Shown here in pieces: positions 36,801 to 39,783 of a DNA stretch of 39,783 bases (its first letter is position 1; each line of letters opens with the position of its first letter). The DNA comes from Bremia lactucae (Eukaryota > Oomycota > Peronosporomycetes > Peronosporales > Peronosporaceae). The notes beneath the pieces were generated by a model that was given only the letters and a program-made list of their open reading frames with translations, was not told the DNA's origin and did no database searches. A program made the position numbers and the translations under genes. The stretch is from the NCBI RefSeq assembly GCF_004359215.1, contig NC_090625.1:2094501-2134283 (forward strand), in the 5' to 3' direction.

Positions 36801-37890
36801 TTGAAAGATACAGTACTCAATCCTGGGAGTCACTGAAGACAAATCCTTTATACAAGGATTTAATAGAATTCTGGGATGTATTCCCTGAAGCAGTTTTATG
36901 CGAGTTGCCTAAGGATAAAGGCACTTGACATGAGACCGAGCTCAGACAAGTCGAAGTACTGTGTCATGAAGCAGTGGCTGCTGCCTCGTGAGCAAGAATT
37001 TGCGATCGGTAAATTCTTTATCGATCGAGTAAAAGCGGGCCATGTAAGGGAGTCAACCTCTTCACATAGCTGTCCGACCCACTGTGTGCGAAAGGCCACA
37101 GGAGGGTGGCGGATCGTGCTTGCATTCAATTAGCCAAATGCGCCAACGGTACCGGCTAGATGGTATGTCTAAGAGTACCACCTTTTCGTCTATAAATCTG
37201 ATATATATTTTTTCTAATAAGATCCTTATGCGTAAACGGGACATACCGTACACAGCAGTGAGCAATTCTAGTGGGATGCTCTTGGGAATGGCTAGTAATG
37301 CCACAGTGGCTTAGTAACGCCCCTGCAACATTCAACAGATGCGTAACCAATCTGTTGAGACCGGTCCGAGAATTCGCACCGAGTTATTTTGGCAATGTAT
37401 TCGTCCATAGCCGGGCCATGGACGAAAAGACGGACGTGGAATTTTTTAAAACTCACGTTCGTCAAATTCTCACACTTATGTGAAAGCATAAGTTGTACTC
37501 AAATCTCAAGAAGTGTATATTCGCTGCAACTACTTCTTGAGTGCATCGTCGGTAAACACGGCGTGCGCCCTGATCCCGAAAAGATCAAGGCAAGCCAGTT
37601 CTCGTCGATGTCAAGGAACTTAGAAAGCTCCTTGGTTTAGCGACGTACTTGCACAAGTACTCTCGCAATTATGCCGAGATGACAGTTCATCTCTTTCGTC
37701 TCTTGAAAAAGACGAGAAATAGTTATGTACGCTGATTGTCAGCGTTCCTTGAAGGTATCAATGAAAGATTGACGCAAGCGTCAATCCTGGCGATTGCTGA
37801 CCAAGACCGACCTTTTTATGTGGTCTGTGACGCCAGCGATATTGCAATCGCATGTGCGTCAAAGGATTACGATACAGACGGCGCAGAACG
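36801..37890 (+). pseudogene. Copy D reverse transcriptase and start of RNase H (inactive)
   Basis: Heavily mutated RT: a R-K-A-T-G-G-W-R-I-V-L-A-F-N stretch near 37090, WEWLVMPQWLSNAPATFNRC near 37280, and the active-site box reading SYFGNVFVHSRAM (about 37380), so both Asp of YxDD are lost. The connection region (FSHLCESISC..., CIVGKHGVRPDPEKIKA) is frameshifted. RNase H starts at VVCDASDIAIACA (37820) and ends abruptly at TDGAER (37890), where antisense-ORF sequence begins. Confidence 0.85.
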
Positions 37891-38670
37891 CAACGCACTC
37901 CAAGCTTGCATAAGCGAGGCTTTATCTCGCTTATTATTGCCACTTAACCATCGATGCTTAAGAGAAGCATCGGGATAAAAATCTTCCTCAGCGCGAAAGT
38001 TCTTCGCGCTGGGATCAAGGCCATTTAGCTTTGTCGCAATAAATAAGGGATATTTATTGTGAGGAGTAGTTTCTCCAGACAACCTATTGCTAAGCCTTTC
38101 TGACAAAAGCCACGGCTTCTTTTCAGGGGCGAGATGAGACATTTTACTGTCTTCACTCCCCTGAGTGGTACCCACTGAAGCAGGGGTACCACAAGTACTG
38201 TTCTTACGATGGCTTACGCCATCGTCATCGCCTTACACAGAAACACGTGCAGGTGACCGTACGGAAGACGGAACGGGCGATGAGGGATCATCCTCATCGT
38301 CGGTTCTATATAGACTATTAACTCGTCTATCAGAATGAGCCCTCTGATTCGAAGGCTCATAGTCAGCCGCCTGACGTATATCAGGCGACTGTTCTATTCT
38401 CCCCGAGTCGGCCATTTCATCCGACTCGCATTCGTAGTCGACCTCCAAAGAGGGGTCGTATTCACGTGGTAAATTACCACGTGCACTCGCAACATCTAGT
38501 GTTGTGCGAGTGGAAGACACTACGGCAGACGTTCCGTCTGCCACAAGAGATAGCAGTACGTCACCCGCGGCTGCACGAACCGCAGCCGAAGGCGCAGCAC
38601 TATCGTCACCTCGCATGAGTTGATTCTTCATGCGATGGGATTTAAAATGATGGGTCTGACCAATCAACAT
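37891..38670 (-). pseudogene. Antisense ORF of Gypsy family A (copy D), N-terminal part
   Basis: Minus-strand frame from ATG 38670-38668, 80 bp inside the 3' LTR, open for 260 codons to the deletion junction. It has a single in-frame TAA at 38235-38233. The N-terminal half is acidic and low complexity (MLIGQTHHFKSHRMKNQLMR, AAVRAAAGDVLLSLVADGTS, YDPSLEVDYECESDEMADSG, YRTDDEDDPSSPVPSSVRSP). After the stop comes the conserved block with MSHLAPEKKPWLL, NKYPLFIATKLNGLDPSAKN, HRWLSGNNKRDKASLMQAWS. The same block occurs in copy C (27950-28130). No gag or pol similarity; function unknown. Confidence 0.62.
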
Positions 38671-38735
38671 CTTTGAAAAATTAAGTGGTCACATAGCGAC
38701 CACTCCATCCAATGACATTCAGAGTGACTGTCGTT

Positions 38736-38749
38736 TAAGGGAGGAGTGA
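38736..38749 (+). other. Polypurine tract of copy D
   Basis: AAGGGAGGAGTGA directly precedes the 3' LTR start (TGTAACGGAG), the expected position of the plus-strand primer. On the opposite strand the same bases read TCACTCC, an oomycete Inr-like sequence about 75 bp upstream of the antisense ORF start; this may be coincidence. Confidence 0.65.
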
Positions 38750-39185
38750 TGTAACGGAGTGTATCGTTACATGTAATTAACCCTTAGAGGTTGTTTATTG
38801 ATATATTATTTAAAAGGTAGATAGTATTTGGAGGATATTATTTTATATAGTAATATTGAGAACTCTTATCCATAACTAGGTATAGACCATTTATACATAT
38901 TTATTCCGCAGACTAATCAGCTGTAGGAGCAATCAAAGAGAGAGTTACAGATAAGATAGAGATAAGAATTCAATTACATGTTTAGTATTAGATTATAATT
39001 AAGTTAGCATTTACAAAGATAGAAAAAGAAACACTTAATTATATTAATACAGTTTTCATTTTACCCTCTTAAAGCTAGTTGCCTTAAGAGAAGTCTTCCT
39101 CTGCACGTACTAATGTACGTGAAATAACGTAAGGCACCAATCGCAACTGAAGTAGTTTGAAGTGGACTTGTACTGAAGCAGTACA
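38750..39185 (+). repeat. Family-A LTR, 3' LTR of copy D, truncated by LTR E
   Basis: Begins TGTAACGGAGTGTATCGTTACA and runs through the family-A LTR to GAAGCAGTACA, where the equivalent 5' LTR continues for only about 20 more bases. The end is separated by the insertion of LTR E at 39186. Confidence 0.88.
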
Positions 39186-39739
39186 TGTAGGCGGGCACGT
39201 CGTAATGCGGCCACGCTCTACTTAAGCACACACCCTAGCACAGCGAGGAAGCGGTTTACACCTGCTTCTCTAGCGTGCAGTGAGGTAGTTGTGGTGGGCG
39301 CGCAAGCGACCTCACCCAACACACTAAGAACTCTGGTGAAGTGACGTCACGGGAGCGGTAATCCGTCTCCTCGTGCGCACTTACCAAGTAGGTAGTAATT
39401 TTCAGACTGATTTATATTTAATAGAATTAAATACAAATACCTATTTTTACCAATTAAAATGTTATCTCTATAGATATCATTTAATATGTATTGCGAGCGT
39501 ATCTTTATAGATACCTCGCGTAACTGATGACGCTAGCCGTCATCATGGATGACGCTGGGCGTCATCCCTCCTAATGTGAATGCACCCATGTGCATCACAT
39601 CCACAAGGGTTGGTCACAAATGTGCACCACACCCGAGTGTTGGGTCTAATTACTATTATTTAGTAATTGACCATCCCCTTAAGTACCAAATGTACTTAAT
39701 GGGGACTGTGTAACATTAGGGCAACTCTAGCCCGTTACA
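39186..39739 (-). repeat. LTR E: LTR of a fourth LTR retrotransposon (554 bp)
   Basis: On the minus strand it begins TGTAACGGGCTAGAGTTGCC and ends GCCCGCCTACA, with TG...CA termini. Internal features include several tandemly arranged short hairpins (GACGCCCAGCGTCATC, ACCTCGCGTAA region). It sits inside the 3' LTR of copy D, so it is the younger insertion. The purine tract next to it shows it is the 3' LTR of a minus-strand element that continues off the window's right edge. Confidence 0.82.
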
Positions 39740-39756
39740 CCATCCCCCTCTTTAAG
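39740..39756 (-). other. Polypurine tract of element E
   Basis: The minus strand reads AAAGAGGGGGATGG immediately before the LTR start TGTAACGGGC, a strong polypurine tract. The remaining 27 bases (39757-39783) are the beginning of the internal region of element E and show no coding feature. Confidence 0.75.
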
Positions 39757-39783
39757 AACGAATTTACATTTTTAAATTCGACA

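Larger units (their letters stand above)
33964..39185 (+). mobile_element. Gypsy family A retrotransposon, copy D (both LTRs, internal deletion)
   Basis: The only element in the window with both LTRs: 5' LTR 33964-34415, putative primer-binding site 34416-34430, gag, zinc knuckle, protease, linker, degenerate RT and the start of RNase H. A deletion junction lies at 37890/37891, followed by the antisense ORF (38670-37891, minus), polypurine tract 38736-38749 and 3' LTR 38750-39185, which is interrupted by LTR E. RNase H end, integrase and the back of the antisense ORF are deleted. Non-autonomous. Confidence 0.92.

Noticed and set aside
39480..39620. Series of short inverted words (GACGCTAGCCGTCATC, GTGCATCAC and similar) considered as a CRISPR-like or tRNA-like structure
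   Set aside because: Not regularly spaced identical repeats with unique spacers, and it lies inside an LTR of a eukaryotic retrotransposon; no cloverleaf could be folded by eye.

Overview
The window looks like nuclear DNA from an oomycete, most likely a Peronosporaceae-type genome (Phytophthora or downy mildew). Three things point there. Long genes without introns sit beside one gene with two very short introns (59 and 63 bp). A core promoter matching the oomycete Inr+FPR consensus lies just upstream of a start codon. The spaces between genes are filled with degenerate Gypsy LTR retrotransposons. Species identification is inference.

Five host loci are legible: a secreted GH10 endo-xylanase (1-1027, minus, C-terminus cut by the window edge; a second 3' end lies at 8296-8555), a cytosolic-type lysyl-tRNA synthetase (2300-4258, minus), a CLC-6/7-like chloride/proton exchanger (14787-17687, minus), an LPA1/2-phosphoglycerate-kinase-like P-loop protein (18143-20275, plus) and an ankyrin-FYVE-TPR protein (21512-23770, plus). 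These are unrelated housekeeping or cell-wall-degrading functions, not a pathway. The block 14787-23770 is the only gene-dense island.

Nearly everything else is mobile DNA. Gypsy family A (LTR about 455 bp, TGTAACGG...CCGTTACA) has remnants at 5141-8047 (copy A, minus), 8656-12194 (copy F, minus), a solo LTR at 14133-14588, copy C (27913-32668, minus) and copy D (33964-39185, plus). Gypsy family B (LTR about 480 bp, TGTAATGG...GCTACA, with a chromodomain) is present as a 3' end at 12295-13912 (copy G) and a pol-to-LTR copy at 24022-27912 (copy B). A third LTR type (LTR3) occurs at 4372-4513, 20563-21048 and about 32950-33225. A fourth LTR (E, 39186-39739) is inserted into the 3' LTR of copy D. 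Two broken FAR1/MULE-type transposase genes (13913-14008, 33426-33921) are the sites in which LTR elements landed. Copies C and D form a large, nearly identical inverted repeat.

The most interesting observation is that both Gypsy families carry a long open frame on the antisense strand between pol and the 3' LTR, convergent with the 3' end of pol and overlapping it. In family A it can be followed over roughly 590 codons across three copies and ends in a coiled coil. In family B it is roughly 320 codons. The coding pattern is conserved between copies although every copy is now damaged.

There are four runs of N (8556-8655, 12195-12294, 23922-24021, 31258-31944) and one single N (5140). Adjacency across them is uncertain. 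For two of them the flanking sequence itself shows contig-end redundancy.
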